NCBI GenBank assembly: GCA_041287865.1
Contig: JBGGMV010000008.1
Location: forward strand, 74,318-138,317
Direction of reading: 5' to 3'
DNA length: 64,000 nt
Origin: JAPWJZ01 sp041287865
GTDB lineage: Bacteria > Pseudomonadota > Alphaproteobacteria > Micavibrionales > UBA2020
Position 1 is the first letter of the stretch. Every line of letters starts with the position of its first letter. A model generated the notes under the pieces. The model searched no databases, was not told the DNA's origin, and was given only the letters and a program-made list of their open reading frames with translations. The translations under genes and the position numbers were made by a program. Shown here one piece after another: positions 1 to 7,888 of the stretch.

Positions 1-352
1 AGATTTGCAGCAGGTGCACGTCTTCGGTGTCGGACGGGTTGAATTCGCTGTGCAGGATGCCTTTGCCCGCGCTCATCAATTGCACGTCACCGGGGCGGAT
101 AACGCCGCCGTTGCCAAGGCTGTCTTTATGCTCGATCGCGCCCGACAATATATAGGTGATGATCTCCATATTGGCGTGGCCGTGCATGTCGAAACCCGTA
201 CCCGCGCGGACGATGTCTTCGTTGATGACGCGCAGGGGCCCGAAGCCCATATTTTTCGGGTCGTGATAACCGCCGAAGGAAAAGCTATGCCAGCTTTGCA
301 GCCAGCCGGTCTCGGTAGCGCCGCGTTGATGTTTATGTCTAAGGTTTTGCAT
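1..352 (-). CDS. Pirin family protein (YhhW-like), C-terminus outside window
   Basis: Bicupin protein of the pirin/YhhW family; known members include quercetin 2,3-dioxygenases and redox-linked regulators. The visible 117 residues are the N-terminal cupin: a conserved Trp-His-Ser-Phe-Ser-Phe stretch, then His-Gly-His and a Glu (the HGHANMEI segment) which in the family hold the metal. The ATG at 352 follows an AGAGAGG ribosome-binding site. The gene continues past base 1, so the second cupin is not seen. It is divergent from a LysR regulator gene and shares its short AT-rich control region, so it is probably the target of that regulator. Confidence 0.9.
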   Translation of the reverse strand, partial: MQNLRHKHQRGATETGWLQSWHSFSFGGYHDPKNMGFGPLRVINEDIVRAGTGFDMHGHANMEIITYILSGAIEHKDSLGNGGVIRPGDVQLMSAGKGILHSEFNPSDTEDVHLLQI

Positions 353-382
353 GATGAACCTCTCTTTCTACCCTTAATTATA

Positions 383-443
383 ATTCTTCTGTTTTTAGAA
401 TGAATATGCTGTTTTTATAATTAACTATTCGATAAATTAGAAT
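383..443. promoter_or_regulatory. Two LysR-type operator boxes in divergent pirin/lysR control region
   Basis: Two AT-rich dyads fit the LysR T-N11-A rule: ATTCT-N9-AGAAT at 383-401 and ATTC-N9-GAAT at 427-443. Their centres are about 43 bp apart, close to four helical turns. The second dyad ends two bases before the lysR start codon, an arrangement expected for autorepression, while the first lies towards pirin. Binding by the adjacent regulator is inferred. Confidence 0.5.
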
Positions 444-444
444 A

Positions 445-1344
445 ATGGACAGGCTATCCAATATTATCGCCTTTATTACCGTCGCGGAGACCAACAGTTT
501 CGCCGAGGCCGCCCGCCGGCTGAATCTGGCCAATTCCGTCGTTTCCAAGCGGATTAAAGACCTGGAAGGTTACCTCGGCGCCCGCCTGCTCCAGCGCACC
601 ACGCGCCATGTGGCGCTGACCGATGCGGGCTATGCCTATTTCGATCATGCGCGGCGGTTGATCAACGAACTCGCCGAAGTCGAAGAGAATTTGCGCTACC
701 GCAACGAAAACCCGGTGGGCGATGTGAAGGTGTCGGCGCCTGTGTCCTTCGGCTCGAAATTCATGGGGCCGCCGGTGGCGAGTTTCCTCGAGAAATATCC
801 CGATGTGTCGGTGCGGTTGTTTTTAGGCGACCGCGCGGCGGCACTCACCGAAGAAGGTTTCGACCTCGCCATCCGTATCGGCGGCATCGGGGTGGAGAAT
901 ACATCGCTGATCACGCGCAAGCTGGCCGAGAGCCGCCGCGTCTGCGTGGCATCGCCCGCATACCTGCGCAAGAATGGTCGCCCCGAAAAACCGCAGGACC
1001 TCGGCAAGCATAACTGCCTGCTCTATAGCGGCATGGTGGACGGCCAGCATTGGCCCTTCATGGTCAAGGGGCGCAAGCACATGCAGCCCGTGGCGGGACG
1101 TTTCACCAGCGATAACGGCACGCTGCTGTTGCAGGCGTCCATCGGCGGCTGCGGCATCACGATGCTGCCCACCTTCATCGCCGGCCCCGCCATCAACAGC
1201 GGCGAGCTGCAGATTGTGCTGGAGGATTTCGAGGAAGAACCGATGAAGATCGAGGCCGTTTACGTGCAGCAGCGCCATTTAAGCGCCCGCACGCGCAAAT
1301 TCATCGACCATCTGGCGGAATATTTCGCAGGCTTCAGCGGGTAA
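445..1344 (+). CDS. LysR-family transcriptional regulator
   Basis: A 299-residue regulator of the usual LysR length. Residues 1-60 form the winged helix-turn-helix (SFAEAARRLNLANSVVSKRI), and the rest is the two-lobed effector domain. The sequence style (RRLNLANSVVSKRIKDLE, LLQRTTR) is that of the CrgA/DsdC-like group that often controls adjacent pirin or quinone-stress genes. It is divergent from the pirin gene, with its start codon abutting one of two T-N11-A dyads, so it probably controls itself and pirin. There is no clear Shine-Dalgarno sequence before the ATG. The inducer cannot be told from sequence. Confidence 0.93.
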   Translation: MDRLSNIIAFITVAETNSFAEAARRLNLANSVVSKRIKDLEGYLGARLLQRTTRHVALTDAGYAYFDHARRLINELAEVEENLRYRNENPVGDVKVSAPVSFGSKFMGPPVASFLEKYPDVSVRLFLGDRAAALTEEGFDLAIRIGGIGVENTSLITRKLAESRRVCVASPAYLRKNGRPEKPQDLGKHNCLLYSGMVDGQHWPFMVKGRKHMQPVAGRFTSDNGTLLLQASIGGCGITMLPTFIAGPAINSGELQIVLEDFEEEPMKIEAVYVQQRHLSARTRKFIDHLAEYFAGFSG

Positions 1345-1348
1345 AGAA

Positions 1349-1384
1349 AAACCCCCGTCCGGGTTCAAGCCATGACGGGGGTTT
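1349..1384. terminator. Bidirectional intrinsic terminator
   Basis: Perfect 11-bp stem (AAACCCCCGTC at 1349-1359 with GACGGGGGTTT at 1374-1384) and a 14-nt loop. A T-rich tail follows on both strands. It sits between the convergent lysR gene and the charged repeat gene and can serve both. Confidence 0.85.
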
Positions 1385-1403
1385 CTCTTTTCTGCGTTAG
1401 AAA

Positions 1404-1919
1404 TCAGTTGCCGCGATTGCCGCGTTTGATGGGCCCATGGTTGCGGTCCCATTTGTTTTCGGTGCGGTCGCGCACGTTTTCGCGGCGGTCGCGGACGTCT
1501 TCGGCGGCGTCGCGCTTGTCTTCGCGCGCATCACGGCGGTCTTCTGCCGTATCGCGCTTGTCTTCGTTTTCGTCATGCTTGTCTTCGGCCGCATCGCGTT
1601 TATCTTCGAGGCGATCACGCCAGCCGCCTTCATGGGCTGCGTCGCGTTCGTCTTCTTTCGCATCGCGTTCATCTTCGCGGGCGTCGCGTTCGTCCTCGTT
1701 CGCGTCGCGCTTGTCTTCCTGCGCGTCATGCTTGTCTTCCAGCCTGTCGCGGCGGTTTTCCCAGCGGTCGCGCATATTCTCGCGGTGGTCGCGGATGTCT
1801 TCGAGACGGTCGGCGCGCGGGCGGCCGGCATTGCTCTCCGATGCGCCCTCCTCGGCATAGGCGGCGGTGGAGGCGACCAGCAGAACGGCGGCCATCACGG
1901 CCAGAAACTTGATGCGCAT
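1404..1919 (-). CDS. Secreted highly charged heptad-repeat protein
   Basis: 171 residues. A signal peptide (about residues 1-22, ending AYAEE) is followed by some 130 residues made almost only of Arg, Asp, Glu, Lys and Ala in seven-residue steps such as EDKRDAN-EDERDAR-EDERDAK. Acidic and basic residues alternate with the spacing of salt bridges along a single stable alpha-helix, with no hydrophobic core to form a globular domain. The likely location is the periplasm. An AAGGA ribosome-binding site lies nine bases before the ATG and a TATAAT box at 1962-1967. I do not recognise a family; a spacer, envelope-stress or polyelectrolyte role is possible. Confidence 0.75.
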   Translation of the reverse strand: MRIKFLAVMAAVLLVASTAAYAEEGASESNAGRPRADRLEDIRDHRENMRDRWENRRDRLEDKHDAQEDKRDANEDERDAREDERDAKEDERDAAHEGGWRDRLEDKRDAAEDKHDENEDKRDTAEDRRDAREDKRDAAEDVRDRRENVRDRTENKWDRNHGPIKRGNRGN

Positions 1920-2023
1920 CGGGATATTCCTTTTTTAAGGGTGGGCGGGTTGCTCTAATGCATTATACGCGCGCAAGGTTAAAATCCCTGCGCGTAACAA
2001 AAACATGCTGTCTTTACAGATAC

Positions 2024-2470
2024 TTATTCCAGATGCGCCTTGAGCATCCAGTGGTTTTTCTGGTGGACTTCCATGCGGGTGATGGCGAGGTCGACGGTGG
2101 GGTCGTCGCCATTGTCCTGCGCGGCCTTCAGCAGGGCCTTGGCGGAGGCGACGATGGTGTCTTGATCCTTCACAAGCGTTTTAACCATCTCGACAGCCTT
2201 GGAGTTGCCTTCGGCTTCCTTGATGTCGGTGAGTTTCAAAAAGGCCTTGAAGCTGCCGGGCGCTTTTTCGCCAAGGGTGCGGATGCGTTCGGCAATCAGG
2301 TCGTTCGCCAAAATCATGTCTTCGTACTGCAGCTGGAACAGCGTGTGCAGCGTATTGAAAGACGGGCCCGTCACATTCCAGTGGTAATTCTGCGTTTTAA
2401 GATAGAGCGTGTAGGTGTCGGCCAGCAGTTTTTCCAGCGCGTCGATAACGGCTTTGTTTTTCTTGCTCAT
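2024..2470 (-). CDS. dps: Dps-type ferritin-like DNA-protection protein
   Basis: 148 residues, the usual Dps length: a dodecameric mini-ferritin that oxidises and stores iron using hydrogen peroxide and may coat DNA. The Dps motif is clear: QNYHWNVTGPSF, then LHTLF and DLIAERIRTLG. By family alignment His30, His42, Asp57 and Glu61 are inter-subunit ferroxidase ligands, but the position equivalent to E. coli Asp67 is Gln46, which is unusual. The N-terminus is short and only modestly basic, so DNA binding is uncertain. The start overlaps the stop of ahpD as ATGA, so the two are co-translated and form an oxidative-stress pair. Confidence 0.93.
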   Translation of the reverse strand: MSKKNKAVIDALEKLLADTYTLYLKTQNYHWNVTGPSFNTLHTLFQLQYEDMILANDLIAERIRTLGEKAPGSFKAFLKLTDIKEAEGNSKAVEMVKTLVKDQDTIVASAKALLKAAQDNGDDPTVDLAITRMEVHQKNHWMLKAHLE

Positions 2471-3009
2471 GCGGCTTCTCCCTGAATGAAGGCGGCTTGT
2501 GCGGCGGCGAAAACAACGGCGGCGATGCGGAAGACGTGCTGCACGCCCACCTTCGACACGCCATGTTCCTGCGCGGTGCGGTTATGCGCGGCGATGCAGG
2601 CGCTGCAGCCGTTGATGGCCGAAACGCCCAGCGCGTATAATTCAAACGTCACTTTATCAATGCCGGGGTTGCCGATCACGTTCATGCGCAGCCCTGCGGG
2701 CAGCTTGCCGAATTCATCGTCGCCGGTCATGTAGGTGGAGCGGTAATAAACATTGCTCATCGCCATGATGGTGGCGGCGGCTTTCGCGGCGTTGACTTCT
2801 TCGGGCGAGAGCGCGGCTGCTTCACCCGCGACGGCCTCGATCACATCGGCGCTGCGCGTTGCATAGGCGCTGGCCAGCGCCACGCCGAAAATCTGGTTCT
2901 GCGTCAGGCCCGAAGAATCATTGGCCTGCAAAACCGATGACAGGTTGAGGCGAATGTCCTTGGCGAAGTCGGGCAGGGATTCTTTGAGTTGTTCGATATT
3001 CTGCGGCAT
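2467..3009 (-). CDS. ahpD: Alkylhydroperoxidase AhpD
   Basis: 180-residue thioredoxin-like disulfide reductase/peroxidase that in mycobacteria regenerates the peroxiredoxin AhpC. The catalytic set is complete and spaced as in the M. tuberculosis enzyme: Glu123, Cys135, Cys138 (C-S-A-C) and His142. I chose the ATG at 3009 (MPQNIEQLKESLPDFAKDIRLNL) because the family starts there and a GGGAG site precedes it; the open frame reaches upstream to 3069. No ahpC is adjacent. Instead the stop overlaps the dps start, coupling organic peroxide removal to iron sequestration. An upstream inverted repeat (GGCCT-atca-AGGCC, near 3092) was not assigned. Confidence 0.93.
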   Translation of the reverse strand: MPQNIEQLKESLPDFAKDIRLNLSSVLQANDSSGLTQNQIFGVALASAYATRSADVIEAVAGEAAALSPEEVNAAKAAATIMAMSNVYYRSTYMTGDDEFGKLPAGLRMNVIGNPGIDKVTFELYALGVSAINGCSACIAAHNRTAQEHGVSKVGVQHVFRIAAVVFAAAQAAFIQGEAA

Positions 3010-3120
3010 GTGGTGTGGCTCCCAAGAAGTTCTCTGGCCATGAATATAAGCCAGAATGCGCTGCAGCAAAGCCCCCTCTTGTATTTTAATGGCCTATCAA
3101 GGCCTTACGGTAATTCTCTC

Positions 3121-3149
3121 TTGAGCCACCCCCTGCCCTGTGTTATGTA
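3121..3149 (+). promoter_or_regulatory. Promoter of first transglycosylase paralogue
   Basis: TTGAGC (3121-3126), 17-bp spacer, TATGTA (3144-3149). The -10 region lies in TTATGTAGTAT (3143-3153), which nearly repeats the -10 elements of the next two paralogues. Confidence 0.5.
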
Positions 3150-3173
3150 GTATGTCATCCAAGGATTTATAGA

Positions 3174-4943
3174 GTGAACAAGCGCAAGGGCCTAAAAGGC
3201 CTTTTCAACCGGCTGGCAGGTTCTGCTGCGATGGCCGCTGCCCTTTTTACCGGCGTGCCCGCGAGCGCGCAGGACGCTCAGCCGACTCCGGCGGATATTC
3301 CCGCGCAGGTGCAGCTGCTGCAAAGCTGCCCCGCCTTCCCCGATTTCAAGCGCCCCGAAGCACCGATGCTGCGCCAGACGGCCAAGGACATGCCCGTCGA
3401 CGAAGAATTGAAATCGCGCCAGAGATTGCTCCGCCAGCTGGGCATCAATCCCGGCGCAACCGATGGCCTGAACGGCGGCACGACGCGCGCGGCGCAGCGC
3501 GAATTCATGATGTTCTATGCGCCGCTCTATAACGGCGACACCACGAAGGTCACGCTCGACGATGCCGATGCGCTGCAATTAAAGAAATACGCCGACCAGA
3601 ATACAACCGATATCGCCGCGACCGGCCTGTCGACGGGCGAGGCCGCGGCCCTGCGCCTTGCGTCTTTGCGCAGCGGCGTCAGCTTCGCCACGCTGTCGTC
3701 GACGGCGAAAAAGGGCGGCACGCTACCGGGCGTTTCCTCCACCGGCGCTGCGGCGGACGATTTGTTCAAGTTCGATAACGCCAGCTGGCTCTACATGGTC
3801 AAGAATTACGGCGATGATTACGGGCTGGGGTTCTATGCGAAACATATCACGCTGGAAACGCGGGATGATGGCAAGTCTGTGCCTGTGGTCGATAATCCCT
3901 TTATCCACCGCCAGCTGCTGAACCTGAAGAATTACCCGCGCATTTCCGCGCTGATGGCGGGGGAATACCTGAAGCACAGGCCCGACCTGACGAACGTCGC
4001 CAACCCGAAAGTGCCGCTGACCGATGCGCGCGTGAAGCAGCAGCAAACCGATCTGCTGGCGCTGGGTTTCGATATCGGCTCCACCGATGCCGACGGCATC
4101 AAGGGCGGCTTCACCACGCTGGCGATGAAAGAATTCCAGCTTTTGCATGGCGAAGGCCAGCCCACCGGCAGCCTGAGCGATATCGAGTCTGCGAAACTGG
4201 CATCGGCCGCAGACGCCGCGCGCGTCGAGGGCCGCAAATATAATGTGCCGAACGCGGCCAGCGGATCGATCCGCATGGCGGCCGACGCGGTGAAAGATTC
4301 AAAGGGCCCCGAATTCCCCTACCTGATGGAGCTGGCATCAGCGGAAAGTTCTTTCCGCGTCAGCGCAAAGGCCAGCACATCGACCGCCACCGGGCTTTAC
4401 CAGTTTATCGAGAGCACCTGGGCATACATGTTATTACACCATGGCGAGAAACACGGCCTTGGCGATTTTTCGAACGAGGTTGAAACCTATTCTGATGCGC
4501 TGGGCCGCCCGCAGGCGCGTTTCAAAAACCCGGTGATCCGCGCCGAAGCGCTCGAGATGCGCAAGAACCCGCAGCTCTCGGCCCTGTTCAGCGCCGATTT
4601 CCAGTCCGACAACAAGGCGAAGGAAAGCTGCTATGTGACGGGAGATCTCTCGCGCACCGATCTTTACCTCGCGCATTTCCTCGGCGCGCATGACGCCGTG
4701 TACTTTATAAATCAAATGAAGGCCAACCCCGAGAAATCGGCGGTGGAAACCTTCCCCGAGGCCGCCGCCGCTAACGCCAGCATCTTCTACGCCCGCGACG
4801 GCAAGACGGTGCGCGACCGCAGCCTTGAAGAAGTCTATGAAGTGCTGGGCCGCAAGTTCAACCGCGGGCTTTACGACGAGGTGGCGACCGTGCCGCTGGC
4901 CAAGCCCACCCTGCCCAAGCCGCCGGGACAGTCTCCCTCCTGA
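3174..4943 (+). CDS. Secreted lytic transglycosylase-like protein, paralogue 1
   Basis: 589 residues; GTG start eight bases after AAGGA. A signal peptide ends near residue 33 (ASAQ). Domain order: peptidoglycan-binding-like domain (about 75-125, RQLGINPGATDGLNGGTTRAA), an N-terminal transglycosylase-like copy without the catalytic motif (about 155-265), a second peptidoglycan-binding-like domain (about 285-340) and a C-terminal SLT-type catalytic domain (about 365-500) with the AES motif, probable general acid Glu391, and a GLYQFIESTW strand. Such enzymes cleave glycan strands to 1,6-anhydromuropeptides in the periplasm. It is the first of four paralogues in a row. Domain assignments rest on motif reading; the pairing of inactive and active copies is seen in all four. 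Confidence 0.8.
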   Translation: MNKRKGLKGLFNRLAGSAAMAAALFTGVPASAQDAQPTPADIPAQVQLLQSCPAFPDFKRPEAPMLRQTAKDMPVDEELKSRQRLLRQLGINPGATDGLNGGTTRAAQREFMMFYAPLYNGDTTKVTLDDADALQLKKYADQNTTDIAATGLSTGEAAALRLASLRSGVSFATLSSTAKKGGTLPGVSSTGAAADDLFKFDNASWLYMVKNYGDDYGLGFYAKHITLETRDDGKSVPVVDNPFIHRQLLNLKNYPRISALMAGEYLKHRPDLTNVANPKVPLTDARVKQQQTDLLALGFDIGSTDADGIKGGFTTLAMKEFQLLHGEGQPTGSLSDIESAKLASAADAARVEGRKYNVPNAASGSIRMAADAVKDSKGPEFPYLMELASAESSFRVSAKASTSTATGLYQFIESTWAYMLLHHGEKHGLGDFSNEVETYSDALGRPQARFKNPVIRAEALEMRKNPQLSALFSADFQSDNKAKESCYVTGDLSRTDLYLAHFLGAHDAVYFINQMKANPEKSAVETFPEAAAANASIFYARDGKTVRDRSLEEVYEVLGRKFNRGLYDEVATVPLAKPTLPKPPGQSPS

Positions 4944-4980
4944 AAAACCTGCGAAAATCCCGATAACGCGGTTTTTCATT
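4941..4980 (+). terminator. Intrinsic terminator overlapping the stop codon
   Basis: TGAAAAACC-TGCG (4941-4953) pairs with CGCG-GTTTTTCA (4967-4978), with one bulge. The stem itself ends in the T-run and includes the TGA stop of the first transglycosylase paralogue. Confidence 0.6.
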
Positions 4981-5008
4981 GACTTGGGATCATGAAATAT
5001 CCTATTTT
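4979..5008 (+). promoter_or_regulatory. Promoter of ankyrin gene
   Basis: TTGACT (4979-4984), 18-bp spacer, TATTTT (5003-5008). An inverted repeat ATGAAA...TTTCAT (4992-5011) covers the spacer and -10 and could be an operator. Confidence 0.4.
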
Positions 5009-5032
5009 CATAATCGCTGAAAAAGGGTTTAC

Positions 5033-5770
5033 ATGAACGCCGTATCCGCCATCAGAGAACATATCGATATCGTTTTTAATGCCCTCGTCGGCATTCCGAA
5101 CGATCCGGACAGCCTGATGCATTTTGCGATCCGCCGGGGCGATGCCTGGCGCTTTAAAAAAGCGCTGGCGCGCGGCGCGAACCCCGAGGCGCGCGACGGC
5201 GCCGGCTGCACCGCGCTCGAAAGCGCCGTGCAATACAAATGCCCCGAGATGGTGAAGGAACTGCTGGCCCGGAAGGCGAACCACAAGGGCGGGCGCTACA
5301 CCAGTATCGGCAGTTTCTTCGGCGCCAACCTGACCGTGCCTCTTGTCGATGCGGCGATGGCCGGCAGCATGGAAATGGTGAAGCTTCTTGTCGAGGCCGG
5401 TGCCGATATCAACGCGCGGGGGCACGATGGATGGACGGCTCTCCATCTGGCTGCGGTCAATTCAAACCGGGAATTAGCCGGCTATCTTCTCGCGCAGGGG
5501 GCTGACCCGAATGTGCGCGACGACCAAGGCAATATTCCCCTCTACTATGTGTTTCAGGGCAAATGCAATCGGGAGGTGGCTTTGGCGCTGCTTGACGCGA
5601 AGGCCTATGTGCCCGACGAGAGCACGCCCGTCCTCTGCACGCGGGCAAAAGCATGCGGCTGGCACGATATCGCCGAGGCCATCGACCACCGCAACGTCAC
5701 CGGCGTGGAACAGGGCCTAACCACAAAGCGCAACATTCCGGTCCGCAAGCCTTTCGTTTTCAAACATTGA
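5033..5770 (+). CDS. Ankyrin-repeat protein with C-terminal RKPFVFK motif
   Basis: 245 residues, no signal peptide or membrane segment. Ankyrin repeats run from about residue 28 to 200; the clearest are HFAIRRGDAWRFKKALARGA, the one around MEMVKLLVEAGADINARGHDG, and TALHLAAVNSNRELAGYLLAQGA. Ankyrin domains bind proteins, so the partner rather than a reaction defines the job. The tail ends RKPFVFK-H and fits the seven-residue C-terminal motif shared by nine proteins in this window. It lies between two transglycosylase paralogues on the same strand but has its own promoter. The partner is unknown. Confidence 0.85.
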   Translation: MNAVSAIREHIDIVFNALVGIPNDPDSLMHFAIRRGDAWRFKKALARGANPEARDGAGCTALESAVQYKCPEMVKELLARKANHKGGRYTSIGSFFGANLTVPLVDAAMAGSMEMVKLLVEAGADINARGHDGWTALHLAAVNSNRELAGYLLAQGADPNVRDDQGNIPLYYVFQGKCNREVALALLDAKAYVPDESTPVLCTRAKACGWHDIAEAIDHRNVTGVEQGLTTKRNIPVRKPFVFKH

Positions 5771-5820
5771 GGCCTCTTCCCGCCCCGGGAGGATAAAAAC
5801 GGCCAAATCTTAACTTTTCA

Positions 5821-5850
5821 TTAACACTTCCCTGCTACCTTATGTATAAT
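5821..5850 (+). promoter_or_regulatory. Promoter of second transglycosylase paralogue
   Basis: TTAACA (5821-5826), 18-bp spacer, TATAAT (5845-5850). The -10 lies in TTATGTATAAT (5840-5850), identical to the element before the third paralogue. Confidence 0.6.
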
Positions 5851-5912
5851 AGAAGGATTCGACCCTTGGGGTGTGGGCCTCTTGGGAAATAACGATAAAT
5901 TCTGGGTGTGTA

Positions 5913-7652
5913 ATGCCGGATAAAGAAAAGCCGAAGGAGCCAAGTGCTTTCCGCCGTGCTTTCAACGTGGTGGCTCTGGCGGTCGGCCTTGCGGTCGCCC
6001 CCGTTGTTGTCGCGCCCACCGTCGTGCGCGTACTGACCGACGACAATAAACCCAAGCCCCGCGCAACCGAACAGTTCAACCGCAATGCCCCCTCGGCTGC
6101 CGCCGCGCAAACGCCCGCCGCCCAGCCGCCGCGCGTCAAAGTCGAGGTCAAGCCCGTGCCCGCATCGGCCTTTACGCCGATGTTCGCAACAGACGACGAG
6201 AAAGAACGCAATATCTTCTACAAGCAGACCGCGCGCGCCATCCGTGAATTCCGCGCGCTGCGCGACCAGTCGCCGTCCAGCGGACCGCTGACACGCGAAG
6301 AACGCACGCTGATACAGGAAACGACCAAGGCCGCCCGCGCGGACGCCAAGAAATACAAATTACCGCTGGAGGTCGCGGCCTCGCTCCGCTTCGCCTCTTC
6401 ACAGGTGGGCGTGGATCATGACACCTATATGCAGCGCCTGACGCAATTCGCCGGCAACCTGACCAATGCCGACCCTGCAGGCCTGCTGAAGGGCGATGTG
6501 TTCAAGTTCAACGTGCCCAACTGGCTGTCCATGATCAAGCAATTCGGCCCCAGCCACGGGCTCGATTACTTCGCCGATAAAATCCGCCTTGATACCTCGA
6601 CCGGCAAGCCGCTGGTGGACGTATCGGACCCCGCCGTGCTGCGGCAAATTGTGAACATGCGACACAACCCGCGCATCAACGCGCTGATGGGCGCGGAGCT
6701 GATGAAGCATCCGGAGCTGAAGGCCGCCGAATACCGCGGCACCAACTGGCAGTATGACGCCAATGTCGCGCGCGAGCAGCAGGCCTTGCAGACGCTGGGC
6801 TTCGATCTCGGCATCCGCGGCAACGACGGCATCAAGGGCCCGCTGATGGGCGCCGCCATGTCGGAATTCGCGCTGATGAGCCAGCCGCTGTTCGGCGCCG
6901 GCAAGAACATCGACCAGATGCTGCAGGAATCTGCGGCGCAGGCCGTTGTTGACAGCCAGAAATACACCAATAAATGGAACAACGTCACCCCCGCTAACGC
7001 CTTCGCCGTGCGCCATGCCGCGAAGGTTGTGGGCGTCGATTACGGCTACATGATGGAACTGGCCTCGGCCGAAAGCGGCTTTGCCGCCGGCGCGCAGGCG
7101 GAAACCTCGTCTGCAAAGGGGCTCTTCCAGTTTACCGACGACAGCTGGATGACCATGATGTACCTGCACGGCGCGAAATACGGCTTCGCCGACATCGCGA
7201 AGAACATCGACGTGACGAAAAACCGCGACGGCATCATCACCTCGGCCCGCATCAACGACCCCTTGATCTCGCACTACGCGCTCGACCTGCGCGCCGACCC
7301 GCGCGTCAACGCGCTGATGGGCGCGGAATTCGCAAAAGAGAACAAGATGCTGCTGGAAGCGGCCATGCCCAAGCGGCAGGTGAACCGCACCGACCAGTAC
7401 CTTGCGCATTTCCTGGGCTCGGGCTCGGCGGTCGACTTCCTGACCAAGATGAAGAAAAACCCTGAGGCGGCAGCCGACAGCGCCTTCCCCGCCGCCGCAG
7501 GCTCGAACAAGCCGGTCTTCTACAAGCCCGACGGCACGGCGCGCACGCTGAAGGAAGTTTACGAGGTCTTCGACAAAAAATTCGACCTTGGCGTTTACGA
7601 TCCGCCGAAGCCCCCGCCGCCCAAGGCGCCCGTGAAGCCGAAGAAACGCTGA
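5913..7652 (+). CDS. Membrane-anchored lytic transglycosylase-like protein, paralogue 2
   Basis: 579 residues from the ATG at 5913; a GTG at 5871 would add 14 residues but lies too close to the -10 box. A single hydrophobic segment at about residues 17-38 acts as signal anchor. Then come a transglycosylase-like copy in which the motif position reads QRLTQFAGNL instead of ELASAES (catalytic Glu lost), a peptidoglycan-binding-like stretch (TLGFDLGIRGNDGIKGPLM), and a C-terminal SLT domain with AES and probable catalytic Glu387 (GLFQFTDDSW). The C-terminal module (NRTDQYLAHFLGSG...KEVYEVFDKKF) is shared with paralogues 1 and 4. The tail is Pro/Lys-rich (PKAPVKPKKR). Probable periplasmic murein-cleaving enzyme. 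Confidence 0.8.
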   Translation: MPDKEKPKEPSAFRRAFNVVALAVGLAVAPVVVAPTVVRVLTDDNKPKPRATEQFNRNAPSAAAAQTPAAQPPRVKVEVKPVPASAFTPMFATDDEKERNIFYKQTARAIREFRALRDQSPSSGPLTREERTLIQETTKAARADAKKYKLPLEVAASLRFASSQVGVDHDTYMQRLTQFAGNLTNADPAGLLKGDVFKFNVPNWLSMIKQFGPSHGLDYFADKIRLDTSTGKPLVDVSDPAVLRQIVNMRHNPRINALMGAELMKHPELKAAEYRGTNWQYDANVAREQQALQTLGFDLGIRGNDGIKGPLMGAAMSEFALMSQPLFGAGKNIDQMLQESAAQAVVDSQKYTNKWNNVTPANAFAVRHAAKVVGVDYGYMMELASAESGFAAGAQAETSSAKGLFQFTDDSWMTMMYLHGAKYGFADIAKNIDVTKNRDGIITSARINDPLISHYALDLRADPRVNALMGAEFAKENKMLLEAAMPKRQVNRTDQYLAHFLGSGSAVDFLTKMKKNPEAAADSAFPAAAGSNKPVFYKPDGTARTLKEVYEVFDKKFDLGVYDPPKPPPPKAPVKPKKR

Positions 7653-7888
7653 GGCGTTAACCGGCTACCCCCGAGTCTTGTTTCCCAATGTTCAAGAATC
7701 GGCGTTTTTTGGCCGTGGGCGGGGTTTATCAATGCTTTGATTTGTAATGATATTGCCCTCCCCCACCCCCCTTTATTAAGTGTTCTTTAATAGTTTACAG
7801 GTACAATTATGTATAATTATTAATTCTTTCCTAAGATCGTTAACGGCCTCTCCCGGAACGGTTTTAGTCAAAGCAGGGTGGTGTGCAT

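Noticed and set aside
1372..1958. Long plus-strand frames opposite the charged repeat protein
   Set aside because: They are by-products of the heptad-repetitive DNA: Ser/Arg- or Val/Phe/Ala-only translations with no ribosome-binding site. The minus-strand frame has a signal peptide and AAGGA.
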